A stretch of 64,000 nucleotides of DNA from Metabacillus schmidteae (lineage in GTDB: Bacteria; Bacillota; Bacilli; Bacillales; Bacillaceae): contig NZ_CAESCH010000001.1 in assembly GCF_903166545.1 (NCBI RefSeq), forward strand, positions 872,001 to 936,000, read 5' to 3'. Each line of letters starts with the position of its first letter. Position 1 is the first letter of the stretch. Made by a program: the position numbers and the translations under genes. The notes below the pieces were generated by a model. It was given only the letters and a program-made list of their open reading frames with translations, searched no databases and had not been told where the DNA came from. This document shows, piece after piece, positions 53,528-62,312 of this stretch.

Positions 53528-53970
53528 GAAAGACGAAAGTAGGAACCAGACCAAACGAAATGTCCTTCGTCATGTGGATGAAAGACAAAAAGGCGAACGA
53601 GATCAAAGGAAATGTCTTTCATCAGGTGGATGAAAGACAAAAAAAGGAACGAGATCAAAGGAAATGTCCTTCATAAGGTGGATGAAAGACAAAAAAAGAA
53701 CGAGATCAAAGGAAATGTCCTTCATAAGGTGGATGAAAGACAAAAAGAAGAACGAGACCAAGCGAAATGTCCTTCATAAGGTGGATGAAAGACAAAAGAG
53801 GAACGAAATCAAAGGAAATGTCTTTCATAAGGTAGATGAAAGACAAAAAGGTGAACGAGATCAAGGAAATGTCCTTCATGAGGTGGATGAAAGACAAAAA
53901 GAAGGAACCACACCAAACGAAATGTCTTTCATCAGTCGGATGAAAGACAAATAAAGAACCAAGACCAATA
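53528..53970 (+). repeat. About nine tandem 50-54-bp units with hairpins
   Basis: Each unit reads roughly GATGAAAGACAAAAAGG, AACGAGATCAAAGG, AAATGTCCTTCATAAGGTG. The end of one unit and the start of the next form the stem TGTCTTTCAT / ATGAAAGACA. Spacer parts are alike, so this is not a CRISPR array. The array lies between the 30-residue peptide gene and the prkA promoter. The frame through the middle happens to be open but has no start signal. Confidence 0.85.
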
Positions 53971-54051
53971 AAATGTCCTTCCCAAGAGATGATCAACAAT
54001 ATAAATTCGTTCAGTTACTGAAAAAGATTCAACCTTTTTCCGTCCAATGAA

Positions 54052-54080
54052 GAATGTTAAAGGACATCCTCGCATAAAGT
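54052..54080 (+). promoter_or_regulatory. Candidate sigma-E promoter of prkA
   Basis: GAATGTT (54052-54058), a 14-base spacer and CATAAAGT (54073-54080) approach the mother-cell sigma-E consensus. The start codon is 55 bases downstream. prkA is known to be sigma-E-controlled in B. subtilis. By eye only. Confidence 0.4.
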
Positions 54081-54134
54081 GTATTAAACTGCACGAGTTA
54101 GTCACAAGTACGACCAATGATGAAGGAGGTCCTT

Positions 54135-56030
54135 ATGGATATCTTAAAAAAAATTGAAAAGTACAGGGAAGATGAACAGCGCTTAAAGTGGGAAGGAACC
54201 TTCGTGGAGTATTTAGATATTGTAAAAGAAAAACCATGGGTTGCCCAATCAGCACATTCCAGGGTTTACAATATGATAAAAGATGCTGGAATTGAAGAGG
54301 TTGATGGGAAACGTAAGTATAAGTTTTTTGATCATCAGTTATATGGATTAGAAGATGCTCTAGAAAGATTAGTGGAGGAATATTTCCATCCTGCCGCTAA
54401 ACGATTAGATGTTAGAAAGCGGATTTTGCTCTTAATGGGTCCGGTAAGTGGTGGTAAGTCAACATTGGTGACGATGTTAAAAAGAGGGTTAGAAACTTAT
54501 TCTTTAACAGATCGCGGTGCAGTGTATGCGATTAAAGGCTGTCCGATGCATGAAGATCCACTTCATTTAATTCCGCATCATTTACGTGAGGATTTTCATG
54601 AAGAGTATGGAATTCGAATTGAAGGAAACTTATCACCATTAAATGTGATGAGATTAGAGCAAGAATATGGCGGCCGTATTGAAGATGTTCGAGTGGAGCG
54701 TGTGTTCCTTTCAGAAGATAAGCGAACTGGGATCGGTACCTTCAGCCCATCAGATCCAAAATCACAGGATATTGCCGATCTAACAGGAAGCATTGACTTC
54801 TCAACAATTGCAGAATATGGTTCAGAGTCAGATCCTCGTGCCTACCGTTTTGATGGGGAGCTAAATAAAGCGAACCGCGGGATGATGGAATTCCAGGAGA
54901 TGTTAAAATGTGATGAGAAGTTTTTATGGCATTTACTATCTCTTACACAGGAAGGTAATTTCAAAGCAGGTCGATTTGCGTTAATTTCAGCTGATGAGCT
55001 TATCGTGGCTCATACGAATGAAACGGAGTATCGCTCGTTTATATCGAATAAAAAGAATGAAGCCCTTCATTCGCGGATTATCGTTATGCCTGTTCCATAC
55101 AATTTGAAGGTCACAGAAGAAGAGCGCATTTATGAAAAAATGATCTCTGAAAGTGATGTATCAGATGTTCATATTGCTCCACATACATTAAAAGTGGCTG
55201 CCATGTTCACAATCCTAACTCGCTTAAAAGAACCAAAGCGTGGAGATATCGATCTTGTGAAGAAAATGAGATTGTATGATGGTGAAAGTGTAGAAGGCTT
55301 TAATTCTGTTGATGTGAATGAGCTTAGAAAGGAATACAATGATGAGGGTATGTCCGGTATCGACCCGCGTTATGTCATTAACCGTATTTCATCTACGATC
55401 ATTCGTAAAGAAGTTCCATCTATTAATGCCCTTGATGTATTACGAGCATTAAAAGAAGGTCTTGATCAGCATGCGTCTATTTCAAATGAAGATCGTGAAA
55501 GATATTTAAACTTCATTTCCGTAGCTCGTCAGCTTTATGATGAAATGGCGAAAAAAGAAGTTCAAAAAGCGTTTGTTTATTCATATGAAGAATCTGCTAA
55601 AACGCTTATGGACAATTATTTAGATAATGTAGAAGCGTACTGTAATAAAAATAAACTTCGTGATCCATTAACTGGTGAAGAAATGAATCCGGATGAAAAA
55701 TTAATGAGATCCATCGAGGAGCAAATCGGTATTTCTGAAAATGCGAAAAAAGCATTCCGTGAAGAAATTTTAATCCGAATTTCAGCTTATGCTAGAAAAG
55801 GAAAAAGATTTGACTACAACTCACATGAGCGCTTACGTGAAGCGATTCAAAAGAAACTATTTGCAGATCTAAAAGATGTGGTGAAAATTACAACATCATC
55901 AAAAACGCCAGACGAGCAACAGCTTAAGAAAATCAATGAAGTTGTCGCACGCCTCATTGATGAGCATGGTTACAATTCAACGTCTGCAAATGATTTACTA
56001 CGCTATGTAGGAAGCTTATTAAATAGATAA
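54135..56030 (+). CDS. prkA: Serine protein kinase/AAA+ protein PrkA
   Basis: A 631-residue sporulation protein, identical in length to B. subtilis PrkA. The ATG at 54135 lies behind AAGGAGGTCC. The N-terminal AAA+ part carries the Walker A loop GPVSGGKSTLVTM (about 102-114) and GTFSPSDPKSQDIADLTGSI. The C-terminal part (about 400-631) has the PrkA-specific domain with IDPRYVINRISSTIIRK and FDYNSHERLREAIQKKLFAD. The protein has been described both as a kinase and as an ATPase/protease-like factor needed for normal sporulation. The partner YhbH lies 0.74 kb downstream, as usual. Confidence 0.97.
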   Translation: MDILKKIEKYREDEQRLKWEGTFVEYLDIVKEKPWVAQSAHSRVYNMIKDAGIEEVDGKRKYKFFDHQLYGLEDALERLVEEYFHPAAKRLDVRKRILLLMGPVSGGKSTLVTMLKRGLETYSLTDRGAVYAIKGCPMHEDPLHLIPHHLREDFHEEYGIRIEGNLSPLNVMRLEQEYGGRIEDVRVERVFLSEDKRTGIGTFSPSDPKSQDIADLTGSIDFSTIAEYGSESDPRAYRFDGELNKANRGMMEFQEMLKCDEKFLWHLLSLTQEGNFKAGRFALISADELIVAHTNETEYRSFISNKKNEALHSRIIVMPVPYNLKVTEEERIYEKMISESDVSDVHIAPHTLKVAAMFTILTRLKEPKRGDIDLVKKMRLYDGESVEGFNSVDVNELRKEYNDEGMSGIDPRYVINRISSTIIRKEVPSINALDVLRALKEGLDQHASISNEDRERYLNFISVARQLYDEMAKKEVQKAFVYSYEESAKTLMDNYLDNVEAYCNKNKLRDPLTGEEMNPDEKLMRSIEEQIGISENAKKAFREEILIRISAYARKGKRFDYNSHERLREAIQKKLFADLKDVVKITTSSKTPDEQQLKKINEVVARLIDEHGYNSTSANDLLRYVGSLLNR

Positions 56031-56110
56031 AAATGTCCAAAACCTCCCCTGCGGCTGGCATTCTATTGTCAGCTTTTCTTTTTTCAAAGGGTGAGGTTGG
56101 AAATGTCCAA

Positions 56111-56276
56111 TGGCTGAAGTATGGATGAGAATGGTTGAAATATGATCTATAGTGGTTGATAAAGTAAGCGGTGTGGTTGAAATATAGCTCACTGGAGGAT
56201 AAAAGTCCATTCATGGTTGATAAATTCCTCTCAATGATTGAAAAAACCAACGTGATGGTCGATATCTACATTTGAG
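56111..56276 (+). repeat. Array of eight about 21-bp units (TGGTTGATAAA core)
   Basis: Units begin at about 56111, 56132, 56153, 56174, 56193, 56214, 56235 and 56256. The spacing is 21 bases except for one 19-base step. The core is TGGTTGAAATA or TGGTTGATAAA, followed by about ten unrelated bases. The core and period match the arrays behind the rRNA operons. Confidence 0.75.
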
Positions 56277-56330
56277 TACACGTTTCACCTTTAAGACAAG
56301 CGGGTATTTACACACTAGAGGTGATCGTTC

Positions 56331-56489
56331 ATGAAAAAAGTTGTAAACACAACGGTACGGAACCTAAAAGATCTAAAAGTACAATCAAAGATGATGGAAG
56401 TAATGAAAACGAATCAACAAGTAAAAGAAAATGGGGAAATTCCTGATCCGATTCAATATGATTCCACCAAAAAAGAGAGCTCAAACTAA
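56331..56489 (+). CDS. 52-residue small protein between prkA and yhbH
   Basis: ATG 56331 lies five bases after AGAGGTGATC. The protein is MKKVVNTTVRNLKDLKVQSK and onward, a mostly helical basic N-terminus (KMMEVMKTNQQVKENG) and a polar tail ending KKESSN. It has no membrane segment and no recognised family. A strong terminator starts within the last codons, so it is a real transcription unit. Its position in a sporulation block makes a sporulation role plausible but unproven. Confidence 0.7.
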   Translation: MKKVVNTTVRNLKDLKVQSKMMEVMKTNQQVKENGEIPDPIQYDSTKKESSN

Positions 56490-56509
56490 TAAATGAGGCT
56501 CTCTTTTTT
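56469..56509 (+). terminator. Terminator of the small gene
   Basis: AAAAAAGAGAGC and GCTCTCTTTTTT pair, with the stop codon in the loop. Confidence 0.9.
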
Positions 56510-56766
56510 ACCTTGTCCAACATAGACCTGGGGACTTGTCTTATTTTTTAAGATTACCGTTTTATTTTCTAAATTATTTGTCAATAAATTAAATCTTTCG
56601 CATAGGATAGAGTAATCCACAGAAATCGGTGGAGCTAGTACTTCCTTTTTTATTCATCCACGTTAATGTATGCTGATGGTTTGAAAAATGTGACACTTTT
56701 AAAACAAAAAAACAACAAGCAACTAGTAGAAAATCTCAAAAAATTATTGGAGGGGGAACTGTTAAT

Positions 56767-57936
56767 ATGTCTAGTCAAGAACAAAACTTTGTTGTTTCAC
56801 AAGAAGATTGGACCCTCCATCGCAAAGGCCATGATGATCAAACACGCCATCAAGAAAAAGTACAAGAAGCGATTCGTAACAACCTTCCAGATCTCATCAC
56901 AGAAGAAAGTATCATTATGTCAAATGGGAAGGATGTTGTGAAAATCCCGATTCGTTCATTGGACGAATACAAAATCCGATATAACTATGATAAAAATAAG
57001 CATGTTGGCCAAGGCGATGGAGAGAGTCAGGTCGGTGATGTTGTAGCGAGAGATGGATCACAAGCAGATGCGAAGGGTCCTGGTAAAGGTCAGGGTGCAG
57101 GAGACCAGGCTGGAGATGATTACTATGAAGCTGAGGTTTCCATATTAGAATTGGAGGCTGCCCTTTTTAAAGAGCTGGAGCTTCCGAATTTAAAACAAAA
57201 AGAGCGAGACAATATTGTCATTGAAAATATCGAATTTAATGATATTAGACGTACCGGGTTAATGGGCAATGTTGATAAAAAACGGACAATGCTTTCCGCC
57301 TATAAACGTAATGCGATGGCTGGAAAATCTAAATTTCATCCAATTTATCCTGAGGACTTAAAATTTAAAACTTGGAATGAAGTGGTGAAGCCTGAGTCTA
57401 AAGCCGTTGTTATTGCGATGATGGATACAAGCGGATCGATGGGCCTTTGGGAAAAATATATGGCTCGAAGCTTTTTCTTCTGGATGACAAGATTCCTGCG
57501 CACAAAGTATGAAAAGGTTGACATTGAATTTATTGCTCATCATACGGAAGCGAAAGTTGTTTCGGAAGAGGATTTCTTTTCAAAAGGAGAAAGCGGCGGG
57601 ACCATTTGTTCTTCAGCTTACCGAAAAGCGCTTGAGATTATTGAAGAGAAATATAATCCATCAAGATATAATATTTATCCTTTCCATTTTTCAGATGGTG
57701 ATAATTTAACTTCTGATAACGCACGTTGTGTCAAACTTGTTGGAGAACTCATGAAGGTTTCAAATATCTTTGGCTATGGTGAAGTAAACCAATACAATCG
57801 TCACTCAACCCTAATGTCCGCATATAAAAATATTAATGATGAGAATTTCCGCTATTATATCCTCAAACAAAAAGCAGATGTTTTCCAAGCGATGAAAAGT
57901 TTCTTTAGAAAAGATGAAAATAAACTGTATGCTTAA
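56767..57936 (+). CDS. yhbH: Sporulation protein YhbH
   Basis: A 389-residue protein of the YeaH/YhbH family (DUF444), the standard partner of PrkA. ATG 56767 follows TTGGAGGGGG. The N-terminal segment has [21 protein letters not shown] low-complexity Gly/Gln/Asp linker (about 78-120) follows. The C-terminal part is a von Willebrand A-like domain with the metal site DTSGSMG (about 220) and [13 protein letters not shown]. In Bacillus it is made in the mother cell under sigma-E and affects spore formation. The upstream CATAGGAT at 56601 could be a sigma-E -10 box. A hairpin at 57942-57966 ends the gene. Confidence 0.95.
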   Translation: MSSQEQNFVVSQEDWTLHRKGHDDQTRHQEKVQEAIRNNLPDLITEESIIMSNGKDVVKIPIRSLDEYKIRYNYDKNKHVGQGDGESQVGDVVARDGSQADAKGPGKGQGAGDQAGDDYYEAEVSILELEAALFKELELPNLKQKERDNIVIENIEFNDIRRTGLMGNVDKKRTMLSAYKRNAMAGKSKFHPIYPEDLKFKTWNEVVKPESKAVVIAMMDTSGSMGLWEKYMARSFFFWMTRFLRTKYEKVDIEFIAHHTEAKVVSEEDFFSKGESGGTICSSAYRKALEIIEEKYNPSRYNIYPFHFSDGDNLTSDNARCVKLVGELMKVSNIFGYGEVNQYNRHSTLMSAYKNINDENFRYYILKQKADVFQAMKSFFRKDENKLYA

Positions 57937-57941
57937 CAAGT

Positions 57942-57966
57942 AAGCCTCAAATAATATTGGGGCTTC
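57942..57966 (+). terminator. Terminator of yhbH
   Basis: AAGCCTC and GGGGCTT pair across an 11-base loop, just after the stop codon. Confidence 0.65.
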
Positions 57967-58002
57967 TTCTTTGTGGAAAATCATTGTATTCGATGAGCAG
58001 GA

Positions 58003-58107
58003 TTGATGGGGAATATTGATAAAAAATCGTTTCGGAAGCGGAACTTTTTCAAAAGGAGAAAGAGTAGGAACCATTTGTTCTTCAGCCTATGGTAAAGCAC
58101 TTGAATT
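58003..58107 (+). pseudogene. Remnant of a second yhbH copy
   Basis: TTGATGGGGAATATTGATAA (58003) matches yhbH near 57259. After a gap, TTTCGGAAGCGGAACTTTTT to TAAAGCACTTGAATT matches yhbH at about 57557-57638. The two parts were 300 bases apart in yhbH and are adjacent here, so an internal deletion followed the duplication. Confidence 0.75.
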
Positions 58108-58168
58108 AACCCTAAAAGGGAACAATATTCTGTGATATTTGATTAATAAGGGATATTTAATTGGACAA

Positions 58169-58438
58169 TTACTCTTCTTTAAGCGGTAAAGTAAAATGGC
58201 TTTTCTGAACTAATTCGACTTCCGGGATAAAAAAGCTACAAGAGATAGAGTTATTTTTAAATAGTGTTTTATCCTCTGAATTTATAATATTTCCCATTTC
58301 GTGTACAACAACATTCAGAAATTAATAGTCAGTCGTTTCAATGTTGCTGAATGGATACTTCTTAAAGAATCTTGAAAGAATATAAGCAGTTCCTTGAGAT
58401 TTATTATGAACAAAAATAATAGTAAAAACATATTGAAT
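58169..58438 (-). pseudogene. Coding remnant, unknown protein, one stop
   Basis: On the minus strand the frame after a TAA near 58438 reads YVFTIIFVHNKSQGTAYILS, RFFKKYPFSNIETTDY, a stop, then FLNVVVHEMGNIINSEDKTL and ends SHFTLPLKEE at 58169. Composition is protein-like over about 88 codons with one in-frame stop. There is no start codon. It is probably the C-terminal half of a lost gene; the family is not recognised. Confidence 0.4.
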
Positions 58439-58527
58439 TTAGAATATTGAGAAAATTAGTCCTTTCTTATTAATTTTATTTACAATTGATAAAAACTAGA
58501 TATTATGCTCCATTTTGAAAGTTTTTT

Positions 58528-58541
58528 CACAAACGTTTTCA
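58528..58541 (+). promoter_or_regulatory. Possible catabolite (cre-like) or LacI-type site
   Basis: CACAAACGTTTTCA shares the CG-centred core and 3' half of the cre consensus (TGWNANCGNTNWCA) but not the first three bases. It sits 155 bases before the alpha-glucosidase start, where carbon control would be expected. Confidence 0.35.
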
Positions 58542-58695
58542 AGGAAAAAGTGTGCGTTTTCACACCTCTCCTATCAATGGCTGTGAGCAAATGTCCCTAC
58601 TCCCATATTTCATAAAACAGTTAGTTGACAGAATATTTCAATGTTCGCTAAGATTTTACCGTAATCTTACAAACTATTTTTTACGAGGTGAAGAC

Positions 58696-61239
58696 ATGGT
58701 ATTATCGAAAAAATCATTAAGAGTATTAGCTGGGCTCTCACTAGCAGCAACAGTAAGTTTTTCAGCGGGCGTACCAAGCGCACTAGCCGTTACACAACCT
58801 GAGGCAGATACTCCTCTACAGAAGGAAAATCTTCAGAAGTTAACGGTTCAAGGAGTAACAGAACTCTCAAATGGAGTCAAATTTGATCTTGGTTCATACG
58901 AAGGTTATATTCGTATATTTGACAAAGATCTTGTGAAAGTTTCTGTTGTAGAAAAAGGCGAAGAGGAATTCGAATCAAGAGGAATTGAGAAAAAAGAAAG
59001 TGAATGGAAACGTGTGCCATTTAGTGCAAACGGTAGCGCAGATGAATACACAATCAAAACAGATGAAATTACGGTTAAAATTAACTTAAAGCAATTCGGA
59101 GTGAAATTCCTTGATAAAGAAGGAAATGTCATTAACGAAGATTATTTAAACCAAGGTGCAACTTCAGGTTATGAAAATGGCAAACCTTATGTGTTTAAGA
59201 AAACGAATGAAAACGAAGACTTTTATGGTTTTGGTGAGCAAACTGGATTAGAAGTCAATAAACGCGGGGATAGCATAGGTTTATGGAATACGGATGCTTA
59301 TGCATACACTAAAGATACTAAGTATGTATATACATCTATTCCCTTTTTCATCGGATTAAAAGATAAAAAAGCATATGGAATTTTCTTTGATAATACACAT
59401 CGTTCATACTACGAGATGGCAAGTGAGTCTGATGACTATTACTACTTCTATGCAAACGGCGGAAAATTAACATACTATTTTGCATATGGTCCGGAAATTG
59501 GTGATGTAATTGATCGTTATACTGAATTAACAGGTAAAATGGATGTTCCAGCAAAATGGTCATTAGGGTTGCATCAAAGTAAGTGGGGATATACCGCGGA
59601 TGAAATTCTGAATGTTGCAAAAACTTATCGAGAAAAGAATATCCCACTAGATACAATGCACTTTGATATTGATTATATGGATGGCTATCGAGTGTTTACA
59701 TGGAACCAACAATATAAGGATGCATTAACGAAATTAAAAGAGATGGAAGGATTCCATGCAATTGCGATTAATGATCCAGCTGTTAAGCAAGATGAGAATT
59801 ACAGCATTTATCAAGAAGGAACGAGTAAAGACTTCTGGGCGAAAAATCCAGATGGCTCGAACTACATTGGACCAGTATGGCCTGGTGATTCTGCTTTCCC
59901 TGATTTCTCTAAACAAGAGGTACGTGATTGGTGGGCTAAACATCATGATGTGCTATTAAATGCAGGAATTGATGGGATTTGGAATGATATGAATGAACCA
60001 GCTGTTTTCATTGATGATGACAGACATGCTCATACATTACCGCTAGATACGTATTTTGGATATGAAGACAACAAAATTCTTCATACTGAGTACCATAACT
60101 TATATGGCCATGATGAAGCAGAAGCTACTTATGATGCGTTTAAAATGCATAAACCAGGCACTCGTCCATTCGTTTTAACTCGTGATATGTATGCAGGTAC
60201 ACAACGCTATGCTGCATTATGGACAGGTGATAACGTTAGTAACTGGGAACACTTAGAAATGTCACTACCAATGAATATGAACGTTGGAATGTCAGGGGTC
60301 GCATTTGTAGGAAATGATATTGGTGGTTTTGCAGCTCGCCCAGATGCAGAATTATTCGCTCGATGGATTGAGGTAGGAGCATTCTTGCCGTTTTCTCGTA
60401 TTCACTATGATAGTGATGCAAAAGCAGAAATTAAACAAGGTCAAGAACCATGGGCATTTGGTCCAGAAGTTGAGGCAATCAGTAAGAAATACATTGAAAT
60501 GCGCTATAAATTATTACCATACTTATATAATCAATTTAAAGAAGCAGCAGATACTGGTAAACCGGTTCAACAACCGCTAGTCTACCAATTCCAAAATGAT
60601 GAGAAAACAAATGATATAAGTGATCAGTACATGTTCGGTGATTCGATGATGCTAGCACCCGTTGTGAAACAAGGTCAAACTTCTCGTGAAGTTTATTTAC
60701 CAAAAGACGTAAAGTGGACAGACTATTGGACTGGAAAAGAATATGAAGGCGGACAAACGATTACAGTTGATGCACCACTTGATCATATGCCAATCTTTGT
60801 GAAAAATGAGTCAATCATCCCAACACGTGAAGTACAGCAATATACAGATGAAAAGCCACTTACAAATCTAGTGCTTGACACATATTTAGAAGAAGAGGCA
60901 ACATATTCATTCTATGAAGATGATGGTGCAACAGAAGACTACAAAACTGGTGAATATAACATTACAGAGTTCGAGGTAGAACAAAAACCAAACCATATTA
61001 CATTTAAACAAAAACAAAAGGTTAAAAAATACTCTGACTCAAAGGTACAGCAATACACATTAAAATTAAACAATACAGAAAAACCTTCAAAAATCCAAGC
61101 AGGTAAAAATAAATACAAACCAGTTGGATCAATCGAAGAAACTCAAGGGAAACCAAACACATTCTTTTATGATGAAAATGCGAAAGTTCTTTATGTAAGT
61201 ATCCCTGCTGATGAGAAGAAGAAAGTACAAATTCGTTAA
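58696..61239 (+). CDS. Secreted GH31 alpha-glucosidase/glucosyltransferase
   Basis: An 847-residue exported enzyme. ATG 58696 lies behind GAGGTGAAG and opens a signal peptide (residues 1-31, LRVLAGLSLAATVSFSAG, cut after ALA); an earlier in-frame ATG (58552) would spoil it. The N-terminal beta domain (about 45-230) leads into the GH31 barrel. FDIDYMDGYRVFTW precedes the nucleophile motif GIWNDMNEPAVF (Asp about 431), and then come VGNDIGGF and WIEVGAFLPFSRIHY. C-terminal beta domains follow, including a DUF5110-like part with YSFYEDDGATEDY. It should act on alpha-glucosides outside the cell or transfer glucosyl units. It starts a run with a TapA-like and a GH66 gene. There is no wall anchor. 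Confidence 0.92.
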   Translation: MVLSKKSLRVLAGLSLAATVSFSAGVPSALAVTQPEADTPLQKENLQKLTVQGVTELSNGVKFDLGSYEGYIRIFDKDLVKVSVVEKGEEEFESRGIEKKESEWKRVPFSANGSADEYTIKTDEITVKINLKQFGVKFLDKEGNVINEDYLNQGATSGYENGKPYVFKKTNENEDFYGFGEQTGLEVNKRGDSIGLWNTDAYAYTKDTKYVYTSIPFFIGLKDKKAYGIFFDNTHRSYYEMASESDDYYYFYANGGKLTYYFAYGPEIGDVIDRYTELTGKMDVPAKWSLGLHQSKWGYTADEILNVAKTYREKNIPLDTMHFDIDYMDGYRVFTWNQQYKDALTKLKEMEGFHAIAINDPAVKQDENYSIYQEGTSKDFWAKNPDGSNYIGPVWPGDSAFPDFSKQEVRDWWAKHHDVLLNAGIDGIWNDMNEPAVFIDDDRHAHTLPLDTYFGYEDNKILHTEYHNLYGHDEAEATYDAFKMHKPGTRPFVLTRDMYAGTQRYAALWTGDNVSNWEHLEMSLPMNMNVGMSGVAFVGNDIGGFAARPDAELFARWIEVGAFLPFSRIHYDSDAKAEIKQGQEPWAFGPEVEAISKKYIEMRYKLLPYLYNQFKEAADTGKPVQQPLVYQFQNDEKTNDISDQYMFGDSMMLAPVVKQGQTSREVYLPKDVKWTDYWTGKEYEGGQTITVDAPLDHMPIFVKNESIIPTREVQQYTDEKPLTNLVLDTYLEEEATYSFYEDDGATEDYKTGEYNITEFEVEQKPNHITFKQKQKVKKYSDSKVQQYTLKLNNTEKPSKIQAGKNKYKPVGSIEETQGKPNTFFYDENAKVLYVSIPADEKKKVQIR

Positions 61240-61345
61240 TCAAGATATAAGAGAGGGAAAGAAGGGACGAAAGAATCGTTCCTTCTTGTCAGCATTAATG
61301 GTCAATTTTATCTTTTCATTAAAATTATCGAAAAGGGGAATCAGA

Positions 61346-62194
61346 ATGAAAAAGGGGAATAAATTTACTTCAGGATTTATTGTAACAGCATTACTGACCA
61401 TATCATTTATTCAACCTATTAATCAGGCATTGGCTAAACAAATAAAACCTGAGCAAGTCGAAAATGTCAGTGTCCAGAAAGAACAAAAACTATCTGAAAT
61501 TAATGGTAGGGCTGAATGGGATAGAAGTTCACTATCATTTATTGATCAAAATGAAAATTGTTCCTGTATTTCTGCTACCATAAAAAATGGACAAGATTCA
61601 AGAGCCATGCAAGGTGAAGTAAAATATGAGGTCTACTGGTCTGCAAAAGGAAACCCTAAAAATAGTGAATTGGTTTATTCCGGAAGTGTTGCCCCTTTAA
61701 ACCCTGGGGAAACGAAAGAATTAAGTTATGCTCTAGATCCAAATAAACCAGGAAATTATATTTTCAAAGCCTATCAACGTCCAGGACATCCTGGAAAAGG
61801 AGAATTATGGAGTGAATCCATAACTGTGAAAGAAAAGACAGATTATACAGATCTTCAGCGACCACTAGATCAACTTTTTCATTCTAGTGTTGAAAATGGA
61901 ACAGCGACATTTACCATTCTAGAAGGTATGGACCCTGTTGTAATCAGCTTTTCGAGCTATGTATACCCTGAGGGAACATTACCTCAAGAAGATGGTAAAC
62001 CTTATGAGGGTCAAAAAGTATATGATACGATCACGAATGTTTATGGGCCTGGAACATATACAATTACAATTGATATACCGGAAAATGGACTTTGGCAAGC
62101 GGATTTATACTTAGGGTGTGTGATTGAAGAGTTGTCAGAGAGCGGACATCCAATTGAAAAAATAATTGATGCCGATTATAGTTGGAAGAAATAA
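61346..62194 (+). CDS. Secreted TapA/YqxM-domain protein
   Basis: A 282-residue exported protein. The ATG at 61346, behind AAAAGGGG, opens a signal peptide (FIVTALLTISFIQPINQALA, residues 11-30). Residues about 55-160 match the TapA-type domain. CSCISATIKNGQDSRAMQGE is followed by YEVYWSAKGNPKNSELVYSG and the hallmark FKAYQRPGHPGKGELWSESI. A second domain (about 168-280, FTILEGMDPVVISFSSYVYP) is of unknown type. TapA assembles amyloid fibres in biofilms, but here tasA and sipW are absent. The protein may instead act as a carbohydrate- or surface-binding partner of the adjoining glycosidases. Confidence 0.7.
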   Translation: MKKGNKFTSGFIVTALLTISFIQPINQALAKQIKPEQVENVSVQKEQKLSEINGRAEWDRSSLSFIDQNENCSCISATIKNGQDSRAMQGEVKYEVYWSAKGNPKNSELVYSGSVAPLNPGETKELSYALDPNKPGNYIFKAYQRPGHPGKGELWSESITVKEKTDYTDLQRPLDQLFHSSVENGTATFTILEGMDPVVISFSSYVYPEGTLPQEDGKPYEGQKVYDTITNVYGPGTYTITIDIPENGLWQADLYLGCVIEELSESGHPIEKIIDADYSWKK

Positions 62195-62241
62195 ATATAT
62201 CGCCTATTAACAACAAAACATAAACAAATATAGCATCCAAA

Positions 62242-62272
62242 AAAGGGACTAATTTGATCGTTAGTTCCCTTT
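62242..62272 (+). terminator. Terminator
   Basis: AAAGGGACTAA and TTAGTTCCCTTT pair around TTTGATCG, separating the TapA-like gene from the GH66 gene. Confidence 0.8.
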
Positions 62273-62312
62273 AATAATAAGAAAGTTGTGTAAAAATGAG
62301 GAGTTAGATTTT

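Noticed and set aside
53528..53970. CRISPR-like array (regular palindromic repeats)
   Set aside because: The segments between the hairpins are nearly the same as one another, so there are no unique spacers, and no cas gene is present.
53664..53999. Open frames of about 96 codons on both strands through the hairpin array
   Set aside because: They consist of the repeat unit translated several times, with no start signal and no conservation between frames.
58552..58695. Longer N-terminus for the GH31 enzyme
   Set aside because: It would place a signal peptide 48 residues inside the protein, while GAGGTGAAG supports ATG 58696.
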